Of a stretch of 64,000 bases of DNA, positions 15,937-27,803 are shown in pieces. The stretch's first letter is position 1; each line of letters begins with the position of its first letter. The translations under genes were made by a program, and so were the position numbers. The DNA comes from CAVSEK01 sp963726975. Its GTDB lineage: Bacteria > Actinomycetota > Actinomycetes > Mycobacteriales > SCTD01. The stretch covers positions 434,001-498,000 of the forward strand of contig CAVSEK010000013.1 in the NCBI GenBank assembly GCA_963726975.1, given 5' to 3'. Below the pieces are notes generated by a model. That model saw only the letters and a list, made by a program, of their open reading frames with translations, ran no database searches and had not been told where the DNA came from.

Positions 15937-16763
15937 GCCTGGGGATCGTCGACGCCGTCGTGCTGGGGGTCGTGGAGGGGCTCACCGAGTTCCTGCCCGT
16001 CAGCAGCACCGGGCACCTCACCATCGCCGAGGGCCTGCTCGGGCTCGAGGTGGACGACCCGGGGGTCACCGCCTTCACGGCGGTGATCCAGTCCGGCGCC
16101 ATCGTGGCGGTCCTCGGCTACTTCGCCCGCGACATCGCGCGCCTGGTGACCGACCTCGTCCGCGGCCTCCGCAGCGCGCCCGCCCGGCAGGAGCCGGGGT
16201 TCCGGCTCGCGCTGGGCGTCGTCGTCGGCTCGATCCCCATCGGGATCGTCGGGCTGGCGCTCAAGGACGTCATCACCAGCGGCGTGCTGCGCTCCCTGGT
16301 GACGGTCGGGATCGCCCTCATCGCCTGGAGCGGGGTCATGGTGCTCGCCGAGCGGCGCGCCACCCAGGCCCGCGGCGAGTCGGACGTCACCGTCCGCGAC
16401 ACGCTGCTCATCGGGCTCGCGCAGTGCGTCGCCCTCGTGCCCGGCGTCTCCCGCTCGGGCGCGACCATCTCGGCCGGGCTGCTGCTCGGGCTCGACCGCG
16501 TCGCCGCCACCCGGCTGTCGTTCTTCCTGTCGGTGCCGGCGCTGACCGCCGCCGGCCTGCTCGAGCTCAAGGACGCCCTCGGCCAGGGCGTCGGGGCCGG
16601 CCCGGTCCTCGTCGGGACGGCGGTGTCCTTCGTCGTCGCGCTGGCCTCCATCGCCTTCCTGCTGCGCTTCGTCGCCCGGCACAGCATCGTCGCGTTCGTG
16701 CCCTACCGCGTGGGGCTCGGCGTCGTGCTGCTCGCCGTCCTCGGGGTGCTGGCCGCCACCTGA
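15933..16763 (+). CDS. uppP: undecaprenyl-diphosphatase UppP (paralog 2)
   Basis: This 276-residue integral membrane protein carries intact family motifs: VVEGLTEFLPVSSTGHL at residues ~10-26 (glutamates and serines of the active site) and ALVPGVSRSGATISAGLLLG near residue 165. It dephosphorylates undecaprenyl diphosphate released by peptidoglycan and polysaccharide polymerisation, and can confer bacitracin resistance. A strong GGAGGAGGGA ribosome-binding site precedes the GTG, which overlaps the stop of paralog 1. In many actinobacteria a single uppP sits just before the phosphomutase-DUF3090-mshC block, which suggests this copy is the ancestral one. Confidence 0.93.
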   Translation: MSLGIVDAVVLGVVEGLTEFLPVSSTGHLTIAEGLLGLEVDDPGVTAFTAVIQSGAIVAVLGYFARDIARLVTDLVRGLRSAPARQEPGFRLALGVVVGSIPIGIVGLALKDVITSGVLRSLVTVGIALIAWSGVMVLAERRATQARGESDVTVRDTLLIGLAQCVALVPGVSRSGATISAGLLLGLDRVAATRLSFFLSVPALTAAGLLELKDALGQGVGAGPVLVGTAVSFVVALASIAFLLRFVARHSIVAFVPYRVGLGVVLLAVLGVLAAT

Positions 16764-16769
16764 TCCCCC

Positions 16770-16775
16770 TAGGGT
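16770..16775 (+). promoter_or_regulatory. -10-like TAGGGT box of the phosphomutase gene
   Basis: TAGGGT lies exactly six bases before the GTG at 16782, with no ribosome-binding site between them. This fits leaderless transcription. Confidence 0.55.
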
Positions 16776-16781
16776 CGTGGC

Positions 16782-17474
16782 GTGACCACCGTCGTCCTCG
16801 TCCGCCACGGCCTCACCGCGATGACCGGGCCGGTCCTGGCCGGGTGGACGCCCGGCCTGCACCTCGACGACCGCGGCACCGCCCAGGCGCGGGCCGTCGC
16901 CGAGCGGCTGCGCCCCGTCCCCTTCGCCGCGATCGTCAGCAGCCCGCTCGACCGCTGCCTGGACACCGCCGGGCACGTCGCGCAGGGGCGTGACCTCGAG
17001 CTGCAGGTCGAGGACCGGCTGGGGGAGTGCCGCTACGGCGACTGGACCGGCCGCCCGCTCAAGGAGCTGGCGAAGGAACCGCTGTGGAAGGTGGTGCAGA
17101 ACCACCCGTCGGCCGTGGTCTTCCCCGGCCCCGAGGGCGAGCCGCTGCGCGAGACGCAGAACCGCGCGGTCGCCGCCGTCCGCGACTGGAACGCCCGCCT
17201 CGGCCCCGACGCCACGTGGCTGGCCTGCTCGCACGGCGACGTCATCAAGGCCGTCGTGGCCGACGCCCTCGGCCTGCACCTCGACTCCTTCCAGCGGATC
17301 TCCGTCGACCCGTGCTCGGTGACGGTCATCCGCTACACCGAGCAGCGGCCGTTCGTCGTCCGGGTCAACGACACCGGCGGCGGCGTCGCCGACCTGCTGC
17401 CCGCGCCGAAGGGCCGGCGGCGCAAGGCGTCCTCCGACGCCGTCGTCGGCGGCGGCACCGGCGCCCCCGCCTGA
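16782..17474 (+). CDS. histidine phosphatase superfamily protein, MSMEG_4193-type putative phosphomutase
   Basis: This 230-residue protein begins MTTVVLVRHGLTAMTG, the RHG motif that carries the phosphorylated histidine. The remaining active-site parts are SSPLDRCLDTA (second arginine), ECRYGDWTGRPL and ACSHGDVIKAVVADALG (second histidine). It matches the actinobacterial family described as MSMEG_4193 putative phosphomutase, which lies in a conserved neighbourhood with DUF3090, the SCO1664 family and mshC, as here. The C-terminal ~35 residues are a basic, glycine-rich tail. Substrate unknown; a phosphatase role is as likely as a mutase role. Confidence 0.9.
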   Translation: MTTVVLVRHGLTAMTGPVLAGWTPGLHLDDRGTAQARAVAERLRPVPFAAIVSSPLDRCLDTAGHVAQGRDLELQVEDRLGECRYGDWTGRPLKELAKEPLWKVVQNHPSAVVFPGPEGEPLRETQNRAVAAVRDWNARLGPDATWLACSHGDVIKAVVADALGLHLDSFQRISVDPCSVTVIRYTEQRPFVVRVNDTGGGVADLLPAPKGRRRKASSDAVVGGGTGAPA

Positions 17475-17500
17475 GCGTGCCCCGCGCCCAGCGCGCGCAC

Positions 17501-17506
17501 TAGGGT
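17501..17506 (+). promoter_or_regulatory. -10-like TAGGGT box of the DUF3090 gene
   Basis: TAGGGT lies six bases before the ATG at 17513, the same spacing as in the preceding gene. GCAGG between box and start is at most a weak ribosome-binding site. Confidence 0.5.
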
Positions 17507-17512
17507 CGCAGG

Positions 17513-18067
17513 ATGCCTCGGAACGTCTTCGACTTCGACCCGCCGGAGCGCTTCGTCGCCGGCACCGTGGGGCAGCCCGGCGACCGCACCTTCTACCTGC
17601 AGGCCAGCGGCGCCGGCCGTACGGTCTCCGTCGCCCTGGAGAAGGTGCAGGTGCAGGTGCTCGCCGAGCGGCTCGAGGAGCTGCTCGAGACCGCGCGGCG
17701 CACCGGCGCGGACGTGCCGACCACCCCCGGCCGCGAGCTGGAGGACACCGCGCCGCTGGACGCGCCGGTCGAGGAGGAGTTCCGGGTCGGCACCATGGGG
17801 CTGGCCTGGGACGGCGAGGCCGAGCGGGTCGTCGTCGAGGCGCTCGCGCAGTCCGCCGCCGAGGAGGGCGAGGAGGTCGAGCCGCTCAGCGACGCCGACG
17901 ACGGTCCCGACGCCCTGCGCGTGCACCTGAGCGCCTCGGCCGCGCGGGCCTTCGTGCGGCGCGCTCAGCGGGTGGTCGCCGCCGGCCGCCCGCCGTGCCC
18001 GCTGTGCGGGCTGCCGCTGGACGCCGAGGGGCACGTGTGCCCGCGGCAGAACGGCCACCGCCGCTGA
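17513..18067 (+). CDS. DUF3090 family protein
   Basis: This 184-residue protein begins MPRNVFDFDPPERFVAGTVG, the DUF3090 (TIGR03847) opening, followed by FYLQASG and RTVSVALEKVQVQVLAERL. The middle is acidic. The C-terminus ends in a probable zinc knuckle: CPLCG, then a cysteine ten residues later and a histidine just before the end. The family is restricted to actinobacteria and has no known biochemical function. It is always found beside the phosphomutase-like and SCO1664-like genes, so the three probably act together. Confidence 0.93.
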   Translation: MPRNVFDFDPPERFVAGTVGQPGDRTFYLQASGAGRTVSVALEKVQVQVLAERLEELLETARRTGADVPTTPGRELEDTAPLDAPVEEEFRVGTMGLAWDGEAERVVVEALAQSAAEEGEEVEPLSDADDGPDALRVHLSASAARAFVRRAQRVVAAGRPPCPLCGLPLDAEGHVCPRQNGHRR

Positions 18068-18111
18068 CGGCCGGGGCGGCGCACGGCGCCGACGTGCCCG
18101 ACACTGGGGGC

Positions 18112-18858
18112 GTGAGCGCGCAGGAGCCCGAGCCGGCGACCGGCGTCCTCGACCTCGAGGGCGCCCTGCACCTGCTGCGCTCCGGCGAGCTGTCCGTGGA
18201 GGGCCGCCTCGTCGACGCCTCCAACGCGACGCTGTTCTGCACGGCCACCGCGGACGGCGTCTCGGCGGCCTGCGTCTACAAGCCCGTCCGCGGTGAGCGG
18301 CCGCTGTGGGACTTCCCGGACGGCACGCTCGCCGGGCGTGAGGTGTCCGCCTACCTCGTCAGCGAGTCCACGGGCTGGGACGTCGTCCCCCCGACCGTGC
18401 TGCGCGAGGGCCCGTTCGGCCCCGGCATGTGCCAGCTGTGGGTCGACGTCGACGAGCGGGTCGACCTGGCGGACCTCGCGCGCAGCGACCACCCCGACCT
18501 GCGCCGCATGGCGGTCTTCGACGCGGTCGTCAACAACGCCGACCGCAAGGGCGGGCACCTGCTGCCGCGCGAGGACGGCCGCGTCCAGGGCGTCGACCAC
18601 GGCATCTGCTTCTCGCCGGAGGACAAGCTGCGCACCCTGCTGTGGCAGTGGCGCGGGCTGGCGCTGCCCGACGAGGCCGTCGAGGTGCTCTCGCGGCTGC
18701 GCGCCGAGCTCGAGGGGCCGCTGGCCTCGGCGCTCGGCGAGCTGCTCACCCGGCGCGAGGTGCGCCGCACCGTCGCGCGGGTCGACCGCCTGCTGGCGAC
18801 CGGCCGCCACCCGGAGCCCTCGGGCGAGTGGCCGGCCATCCCGTGGCCGCCGTTCTGA
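18112..18858 (+). CDS. SCO1664 family protein (PI3/4-kinase-like fold)
   Basis: This 248-residue protein matches the SCO1664 family (TIGR03843), distantly related to phosphatidylinositol 3/4-kinases. YKPVRGERPLWDFPDGTLAG (residues ~61-80) supplies a kinase-like lysine. REVSAYLVSESTGWDVVPPT follows, then the catalytic-loop-like VNNADRKGGHLL and the metal-site-like GVDHGICF. It may phosphorylate a small molecule or protein, but no substrate is known. The GTG at 18112 was chosen for family length. It lies between DUF3090 and mshC, a fixed association in actinobacteria. Confidence 0.9.
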   Translation: MSAQEPEPATGVLDLEGALHLLRSGELSVEGRLVDASNATLFCTATADGVSAACVYKPVRGERPLWDFPDGTLAGREVSAYLVSESTGWDVVPPTVLREGPFGPGMCQLWVDVDERVDLADLARSDHPDLRRMAVFDAVVNNADRKGGHLLPREDGRVQGVDHGICFSPEDKLRTLLWQWRGLALPDEAVEVLSRLRAELEGPLASALGELLTRREVRRTVARVDRLLATGRHPEPSGEWPAIPWPPF

Positions 18859-18899
18859 CCGCGCCCGCACGCCTCCGCCGGGCGGTCGCGCCGCCCACC

Positions 18900-18905
18900 T
18901 AGGCT
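18900..18905 (+). promoter_or_regulatory. -10-like TAGGCT box of mshC
   Basis: TAGGCT lies seven bases before the mshC ATG at 18913 with no ribosome-binding site between them, so mshC is probably leaderless. Confidence 0.5.
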
Positions 18906-18912
18906 GCCCCGC

Positions 18913-20127
18913 ATGCGGTCCTGGCCTGCCCCTGCTGTCCCCGTGCTCCCCGGGACGGCCTCACCGCTGCGCCTGCACGACAGCGGGCAGGGGCTGGTCG
19001 AGGTCGCTCCCGAGGGCACCGCCCGGCTCTACGTCTGCGGGATCACGCCGTACGACGCGACGCACCTCGGCCACGCCGCCACCTACCTGGCGTTCGACAC
19101 CCTCGTGCGGGTCTGGCTCGACGCCGGCCTGCAGGTCGACTACGTCCAGAACGTCACCGACATCGACGACCCCCTGCTCGAGCGCGCGGCCCGGGACGGG
19201 GAGGACTGGACCGTCGTCGCCGAGCGCGAGACCGAGCTGTTCCGCGAGGACATGGTCGCGCTGCGCGTCGTGCCGCCGACCCACTACGTCGGGGCCGTCG
19301 AGGCCATGGACGAGATCTCCGCCGCCGTCCAGCGGCTGCTCGAGGCGGGGGCCGCCTACCGGGTCGACGAGGACGTCTACTTCCCGGTGTCCGCGGCCGA
19401 GCACTTCGGCGACGTCGCGCGCCTGGCCGGGCCCGTCATGACGGCGCTGTCGGCCGAGCGCGGGGGCGACCCGGACCGGCCCGGCAAGAAGCACCCGCTC
19501 GACCCGCTGCTGTGGCGCGCCGAGCGGCCCGGCGAGCCGGCCTGGGACAGCCCGCTGGGCCGCGGTCGGCCCGGCTGGCACGTCGAGTGCACGGCCATCG
19601 CCGTCAACCGGCTCGGCGCCCGGCTCGACGTGCAGGGGGGCGGGTCCGACCTCGCCTTCCCCCACCACGAGATGTCCGCCGCGCACGCCGAGGTCCTGTC
19701 GGGCTCCTGGCCGTACGCCACCGCCTCGGTGCACGCCGGCATGATCGGGCTCGACGGCGAGAAGATGAGCAAGTCGCGGGGCAACCTGGTGTTCGTGTCG
19801 CAGCTGCGGCGCGACGGCGTCGACCCGGCGGCGCTGCGGCTCGCCCTGCTGGGACAGCACTACCGCAACGACCGGGAGTGGACCGACGCCACCCTCCACG
19901 AGGCTCAGGTGCGGCTCGCGGCGTGGCGCGAGGGCGTCGCGCGCGACCGCGGCCCGTCCGGCGCGGAGCTCGTCGAGGCCGTCCGCACGGCGCTGGCCGC
20001 CGATCTGGACACCCCTGCCGCGCTCGCGGCCGTCGATGCCTGGGTCTCCACGGAGGGTGACGATCCCGACGCGGCGGGTTTGGTGCAGAATGGCGTCGAC
20101 GCGTTGCTCGGCGTGCGACTCTCGTAG
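18913..20127 (+). CDS. mshC: MshC, cysteine--1-D-myo-inosityl 2-amino-2-deoxy-alpha-D-glucopyranoside ligase
   Basis: This 404-residue cytosolic enzyme joins cysteine to GlcN-Ins with ATP, the penultimate step of mycothiol synthesis. It is a class I cysteinyl-tRNA synthetase homolog without the anticodon-binding end. LYVCGITPYDATHLGHA (zinc cysteine at residue ~42, HIGH-like HLGH at ~51) and EKMSKSRGN (KMSKS at 284-288) are present. Zinc ligands continue in WHVECTAIA and PHHEMSAAHAE. Length and the MshC-specific N-terminal lead (LPGTASPLRLHD) separate it from cysS. It is the last gene of the conserved uppP - phosphomutase - DUF3090 - SCO1664 - mshC run. Confidence 0.97.
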   Translation: MRSWPAPAVPVLPGTASPLRLHDSGQGLVEVAPEGTARLYVCGITPYDATHLGHAATYLAFDTLVRVWLDAGLQVDYVQNVTDIDDPLLERAARDGEDWTVVAERETELFREDMVALRVVPPTHYVGAVEAMDEISAAVQRLLEAGAAYRVDEDVYFPVSAAEHFGDVARLAGPVMTALSAERGGDPDRPGKKHPLDPLLWRAERPGEPAWDSPLGRGRPGWHVECTAIAVNRLGARLDVQGGGSDLAFPHHEMSAAHAEVLSGSWPYATASVHAGMIGLDGEKMSKSRGNLVFVSQLRRDGVDPAALRLALLGQHYRNDREWTDATLHEAQVRLAAWREGVARDRGPSGAELVEAVRTALAADLDTPAALAAVDAWVSTEGDDPDAAGLVQNGVDALLGVRLS

Positions 20128-20187
20128 CACGCCCGGCTGCACGCCCGGCACGACGACCCGCACGACGCGACCTGACGAGGACAGCCC

Positions 20188-21447
20188 GTGACGCAGCCCC
20201 GGAGCGAGAGCCCCCGCGTCGTGGTGGTGCACGACTACCTCACGCAGCGCGGCGGTGCGGAGCGCGTGGTGCTGGCGCTCATGACGGCCTTCCCCGAGGC
20301 CCGGCTCCTCACGAGCATCTACGACCCGGACACGACGTTCGACGAGTTCCGGCAGTACCGCGTCGAGACCATGTGGCTGAGCCGGTTCGGCGTCTTCCGC
20401 CGCGACCCGCGGCGCGCCATGCCCCTGCTGGCCCGGGCCTTCAGCCGCCACGACCTGCGCGACGCCGACGTCGTGGTGTCGAGCACCTCGGGGTGGGCGC
20501 ACGGCATCGCCGGCGACATGCCCAAGGTCGTCTACTGCCACAACCCCGCGCGCTGGCTCTACCAGCCCTCGGACTACTTCGCCGGTCGCCCGGACGTCGT
20601 CACCCGGACCTTCCTGCGGGCGACCGCGCCGCTGCGCGGTTGGGACCGCCGCAGCGCGGACGCCACGTCGCTGTACTTCGCCAACTCGACCGCGGTGCGC
20701 GAGCGGGTCGCCGACGTCTACGGCATCGACGCCGCTCTGCTGCCGCCCCCGGCCAGCCTGGACCCGCACGGCCCGCAGGAGCCGGTGCCCGGCCTCGAGC
20801 CCGGCTTCCTGCTCACCGTGTCGCGGCGCCGCGCCTACAAGAACACCGTCCTGGCGTGCCAGGCGGTCGAGAGCCTCGACGGCGTCCGCCTCGTCGCGGT
20901 CGGCGGCCTGCCCGACAAGCCCGACGGCGGCGCCTGGGACTCCCGCCTGCAGGGCCGCCAGGACCTCAGCGACGCCCAGATGCGCTGGCTCTACGCCTCC
21001 TGCCGCGGCGTGGTGGCCGTGTCCCGGGAGGACTTCGGACTGACCCCCGTCGAGGGCTACAGCTTCGGCAAGCCGGCGGCGGTCCTGCGCGCGGGCGGCT
21101 ACCTGGACAGCGCCGCGCCCGGCGTCGCCTCGGTCTTCATCGACGAGCCGACCATCGAGGCGACCTGCCGCGGCATCACCGGCCTGCTCGGCCGGTCGTG
21201 GGACGAGGCGGCCGTCTGCGCCCACGCCGAGCGCTTCGGGCTGGCCCACTTCCAGGAGCGGCTGCGCGACGCGGTGGCGTCCGTCGTCGCCGAACCGCGG
21301 CGCCCGCGGCGCACCGGCGGCAGCACGAGCGGGCCGCACCCCTCGCGCCGGGCCGAGGACCGGGCCGGCGGACGCGCGGGGACCCCCGCCCAGCGGGGCC
21401 AGGGCGCACCGCAGCGCGGGCCGTCCGCAGTGCGCCAGGCGGGCTGA
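20188..21447 (+). CDS. GT4-type (GT-B) glycosyltransferase
   Basis: This 419-residue GT-B protein starts VVVVHDYLTQRGGAERVVLAL (residues ~11-31), the usual GT4 first loop with GGAE. FLLTVSRRRAYKN opens the C-terminal Rossmann domain, and EDFGLTPVEGYSFGKPAAVL is the EX7E donor-binding motif. It probably transfers a sugar to a polysaccharide, glycolipid or secondary glycoside. The last ~50 residues are a disordered basic, glycine-rich tail. It lies 60 bases after mshC, yet mycothiol's own glycosyltransferase MshA is a different GT4 clade, so a mycothiol role is not implied. Confidence 0.85.
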   Translation: MTQPRSESPRVVVVHDYLTQRGGAERVVLALMTAFPEARLLTSIYDPDTTFDEFRQYRVETMWLSRFGVFRRDPRRAMPLLARAFSRHDLRDADVVVSSTSGWAHGIAGDMPKVVYCHNPARWLYQPSDYFAGRPDVVTRTFLRATAPLRGWDRRSADATSLYFANSTAVRERVADVYGIDAALLPPPASLDPHGPQEPVPGLEPGFLLTVSRRRAYKNTVLACQAVESLDGVRLVAVGGLPDKPDGGAWDSRLQGRQDLSDAQMRWLYASCRGVVAVSREDFGLTPVEGYSFGKPAAVLRAGGYLDSAAPGVASVFIDEPTIEATCRGITGLLGRSWDEAAVCAHAERFGLAHFQERLRDAVASVVAEPRRPRRTGGSTSGPHPSRRAEDRAGGRAGTPAQRGQGAPQRGPSAVRQAG

Positions 21448-21473
21448 GCCCGCCGCGCCGGACGAGGCCGCGC

Positions 21474-22336
21474 TCAGGCGTCCGGGTCGTCGCCCCCGCG
21501 CCGCAGGTAGCGCTCGAACTCCTTGGCGATCGCCTCCCCGGAGGCCTCCGGGAGGTCCGTCGCCGGCTCCCGTTCCTCCAGGCTGGCGATGTACTCCGCG
21601 ATGTCGCTGTCCTCCGCGGCGAGCTCGTCGACCGACCGCTCCCACTGGCGGGCCCGCTCGGGCAGCTCGCCGAGCGGCACCGGGATGTCGAGCAGGTCCT
21701 CCACGCGGCGCAGCAGCGCCACGGTGGCCTTCGGGCACGGCGGCGACGAGACGTAGTGCGGCACGGCCGCCCAGAACGACAGGGCGGCGACGCCGCCCGC
21801 CGCACACGCGTCCTGGAAGACGCCGACGATCCCGGTCGGACCTTCGTAGCGGCTGCGCTCGAGGCCGAGCGCCGCGGCCGTCGCCGGGTCGGAGGCCGTG
21901 CCGTTGACGGGGACGGGGCGGGTGTGCGGCGAGTCGGCGAGCAGCGCGCCGAGCGTCACGACCGTGCGCACCCCGAGCTGCTCGGTGACCGCCAGCAGCT
22001 CCGAGCAGAAGCCGCGCCAGCGCATGTTCGGCTCCAGCCCGCGCACCAGCACGACGTCGCGCTCCGCCCCGGGGGGCGGCACACCGAGAAGCGGGTGGTG
22101 GGCCAGGTGATCCGCCGGGTCGTGCCGTCGACGAGCGAGACCGTCGGCCGGTTGACCTGGAAGTCGTAGTAGTCGTCGGGATCGACCTCGACGACCGCGC
22201 GGGCGCGCCAGACGTCCTCCAGGTGCTCCACCGCGCCGGTCGCCGCGTCGCCCGCGTCGTTCCAGCCCTCGAAGGCGGCCACCAGGACCGGGTCGGTGAG
22301 CGGACCGACCCCGTCGGGGCGCCGCGGGAGGCTCAC
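21474..22336 (-). pseudogene. PAC2 family protein, split by a single-base frameshift
   Basis: The 863-bp span encodes a PAC2 (proteasome-assembly-chaperone-like) protein in two frames. The first ~84 residues run from GTG 22336 (VLVAAFEGWNDAGDAATGAV, YYDFQVNRPTVSLVD, WPTTRFSV). The remaining ~200 residues continue one frame away (DVVLVRGLEPNMRWRGF, LGALLADSPHTRPV, ending FERYLRRGGDDPDA). The switch falls at a run of six G (six C on the coding strand) at 22071-22076; one more C would restore a 287-residue protein of normal family length. The start overlaps the upstream hydrolase stop as GTGA. PAC2 proteins are common in proteasome-bearing actinobacteria, but their role there is unknown. Confidence 0.85.
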
Positions 22337-23229
22337 GGCTGCACCTCCTCGACGGCGGCGCGGACCAGCCCGGCGACGAGTGCCGGCCACTGCAGCGGCA
22401 CGTCGTGCACGGCGCCCGCCCAGCGGAGCAGCCGGGGCCGGGCGAGCGCCGCCGCCGCCTGCTCGAGCGCCTCGGCCTTGCGCCGCGCCCACTGCCCGGC
22501 GGGCCCGTCCGGGTCCCCGACCGGTTCGGCGCTGACCAGCCAGGCCGGGCAGGTGATCTGCGGCCACCAGGCGGCCGGGTCCGTGTCGAGCAGGTCGTCG
22601 ACGATCGCCATGTGCCGCTCGAAGGTCAGCCGCGGCCGGGCGAGGCCGTCGTCCCCGACCGCGAAGATCGGCAGCACGGCCGCCTCGACCTCCGGCGACC
22701 AGGAGCCCGCCAGCGGACCGGAGGACAGCCGCGCGCGCAGCTCCTCCGGAGCGACAGCGGTGCGCGGCGGCTCGAGCCGTCGCCGGGCGGCCGCCCGGTC
22801 GCCGCCGGGCTCCAGCGGACGACCCAGCCCGCCGTCGACGGCCACGACGGCCAGCACGCGCTCCGGAGCGGTCGCGGCCAGCCGCAGCGCCGTCGACGCG
22901 CCCCAGGAGTGCCCCACGACCACCGCTCGCGAGAGGCCGAGGGCGTCGAGCGCCGTGAGGGCGTCGCGGGCGACGGTCTCCCCGTCGTACGGCCCGTCCG
23001 GCGCGTCGCTGTCGCCGTGCCCGCGCTGGTCGAGCGCGACGACCGGCGAGCCGGTGAGGCGCGGTGCGACGAGGTCCCAGAACCGGCGGGTCGAGGCCAG
23101 GCCGTGCAGCAGCAGCACCGGCACGCCGGTGCCCGGCCACCGGGTGGCCCGCAGGCGCACGTCCACGCCCGGCAGGTCGAGGTCGAGACCGCCGGCGACC
23201 GGCGGCCGCGCACCGAGGGGGGAGCCCAC
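22333..23229 (-). CDS. alpha/beta hydrolase
   Basis: This 298-residue alpha/beta-hydrolase-fold protein has the oxyanion-hole segment VLLLHGLASTRRFWD, VALDQRGHGDSDAPDG, and the nucleophile elbow VVVGHSWGAS. VVAVDGGLGRPLEPGG follows, and a late histidine occurs in GAVHDVPLQWP as in the catalytic triad. It could be an esterase, lipase or C-C hydrolase; substrate unknown. It starts six bases after the stop of the universal stress gene and overlaps the PAC2 gene by GTGA, so usp - hydrolase - PAC2 form one reverse-strand transcript. Confidence 0.85.
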   Translation of the reverse strand: MGSPLGARPPVAGGLDLDLPGVDVRLRATRWPGTGVPVLLLHGLASTRRFWDLVAPRLTGSPVVALDQRGHGDSDAPDGPYDGETVARDALTALDALGLSRAVVVGHSWGASTALRLAATAPERVLAVVAVDGGLGRPLEPGGDRAAARRRLEPPRTAVAPEELRARLSSGPLAGSWSPEVEAAVLPIFAVGDDGLARPRLTFERHMAIVDDLLDTDPAAWWPQITCPAWLVSAEPVGDPDGPAGQWARRKAEALEQAAAALARPRLLRWAGAVHDVPLQWPALVAGLVRAAVEEVQP

Positions 23230-23234
23230 CCCGG

Positions 23235-23702
23235 CTATCTCGTCCGCCCGGTCGTGTGGACGATGAGCACGTCGCACTGCGCCCGGTGGCTGATGTTGGC
23301 CGGCACCGAGCCGAGCACCCGGCCCGCGAGGCTGTTCAGGCCCCGGTTGCCGACCACGATGAGGTCCACGCCGAGCTCCTCGACGAGCTGGACGAGACCG
23401 TCGACCGCGTCGCCCTCGATGGCGTTGAGCTCGACCTCGCTCGCCCCCAGGGCCACGGCCCGGTCGGCCGCGTCGCGCAGCACGTCCTCGGCGGGGGTCG
23501 AGCCGGAGACCTTGTAGCCCTCGCCGCCGAGCGCGTCCTGCGCGTCGCGCACCTCGCGCTCCGACATCGGGCGGTAGGCGCAGGCCAGCACGAGCGTCGC
23601 CCCGCTGTCGCGCGCGATGATCGCCGCACGGTCGACCGCGCGGAACGACGACTCGGAGCCGTCGGTGCCGACGAGCACGGTGGAGTAGGGCGAGCTGCTC
23701 AC
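23235..23702 (-). CDS. universal stress protein, ATP-binding type
   Basis: This 155-residue UspA-fold protein begins VSSSPYSTVLVGTDGSESS (nucleotide-contacting aspartate) and ends with IVVGNRGLNSLAGRVLGSV, a full G-2X-G-9X-G(S) ATP-binding motif, followed by AQCDVLIVH. Such proteins bind ATP and help survival under stress, hypoxia or stationary phase. The GTG at 23702 has an AGGGAG ribosome-binding site four bases upstream. It heads the reverse-strand operon and is divergent from a small hypothetical gene. Confidence 0.92.
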   Translation of the reverse strand: MSSSPYSTVLVGTDGSESSFRAVDRAAIIARDSGATLVLACAYRPMSEREVRDAQDALGGEGYKVSGSTPAEDVLRDAADRAVALGASEVELNAIEGDAVDGLVQLVEELGVDLIVVGNRGLNSLAGRVLGSVPANISHRAQCDVLIVHTTGRTR

Positions 23703-23836
23703 GGGTCTCCCTGCGGGGCGGCGGGTGCGGACGGTCCGGTCGTGCGGAAACGTACCGCCCGCCCCTCGGCCGGCGAGCCGGTGCTTCCCGCGCGCGGCGA
23801 GGGGTGCGCCCGGCGGCGTCGGGGTACCACCTCCCC

Positions 23837-24118
23837 GTGTCGCTGGACGCACCCGCCCCGGACGAGGTCCTCGCCCTGCGCTTCGACGAGCCGGCGGTCG
23901 CCGACGAGCTCGCCGCCTGGTGCGGCGGGCGGGTGGAGCGTGCGAGGGCCGAGGACGGGTCGGTGACGGCGACGCTGTGGGTGCCGACCCTGCGGGGCCC
24001 GCGTCCGGCCGTGCTCGGCGACTGGGTCGTGCGGCGCGGTCCCGACGACCACAGCGTCATGGACGCGGCCGACTTCGCCGCCTCGCACGCTCCGGTCGAC
24101 GTCGCTCCGGGAGCGTGA
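23837..24118 (+). CDS. hypothetical protein, 93 residues
   Basis: This small acidic soluble protein (VSLDAPAPDEVLALRFDEPA, then CGGRVERARAEDGSVTATLW and VLGDWVVRRGPDDHSVMDA) looks like an alpha/beta domain of about 90 residues, of the kind often found near phage or housekeeping genes in actinobacteria. No family is named with confidence. A TACCAC box sits six bases before the GTG. Coding bias is strong. It precedes metH, which has its own promoter-like box. Confidence 0.65.
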   Translation: MSLDAPAPDEVLALRFDEPAVADELAAWCGGRVERARAEDGSVTATLWVPTLRGPRPAVLGDWVVRRGPDDHSVMDAADFAASHAPVDVAPGA

Positions 24119-24132
24119 CGGCGCTCGCCGAC

Positions 24133-24138
24133 TAGGCT
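24133..24138 (+). promoter_or_regulatory. -10-like TAGGCT box of metH
   Basis: TAGGCT lies six bases before the metH GTG with no ribosome-binding site between. No cobalamin riboswitch is visible in the 26-base gap from the previous gene. Confidence 0.5.
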
Positions 24139-24144
24139 CGTGCC

Positions 24145-27655
<3,511 letters not shown>

Positions 27656-27803
27656 GCGCCCGACCGCCGACGGCCCGGGACGGTCCCCTTCGGCACGGCG
27701 GGGCCCGACCTGGAGCGCGACCACCCGGTCGAGTGGGCCGGACGGACGCGTCCAGGCGGGGGATTCCTGGCCGGAGACCCCTGACGGGGACACGAACAGT
27801 GAC

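Noticed and set aside
18961..21807. Long reverse-strand frame opposite mshC and the glycosyltransferase
   Set aside because: mshC motifs (HLGH, KMSKS) fix the coding strand; the antisense frame shows no domain.
24119..24144. Cobalamin riboswitch before metH
   Set aside because: The gap is only 26 bases and holds a TAGGCT box; there is no room for a riboswitch.
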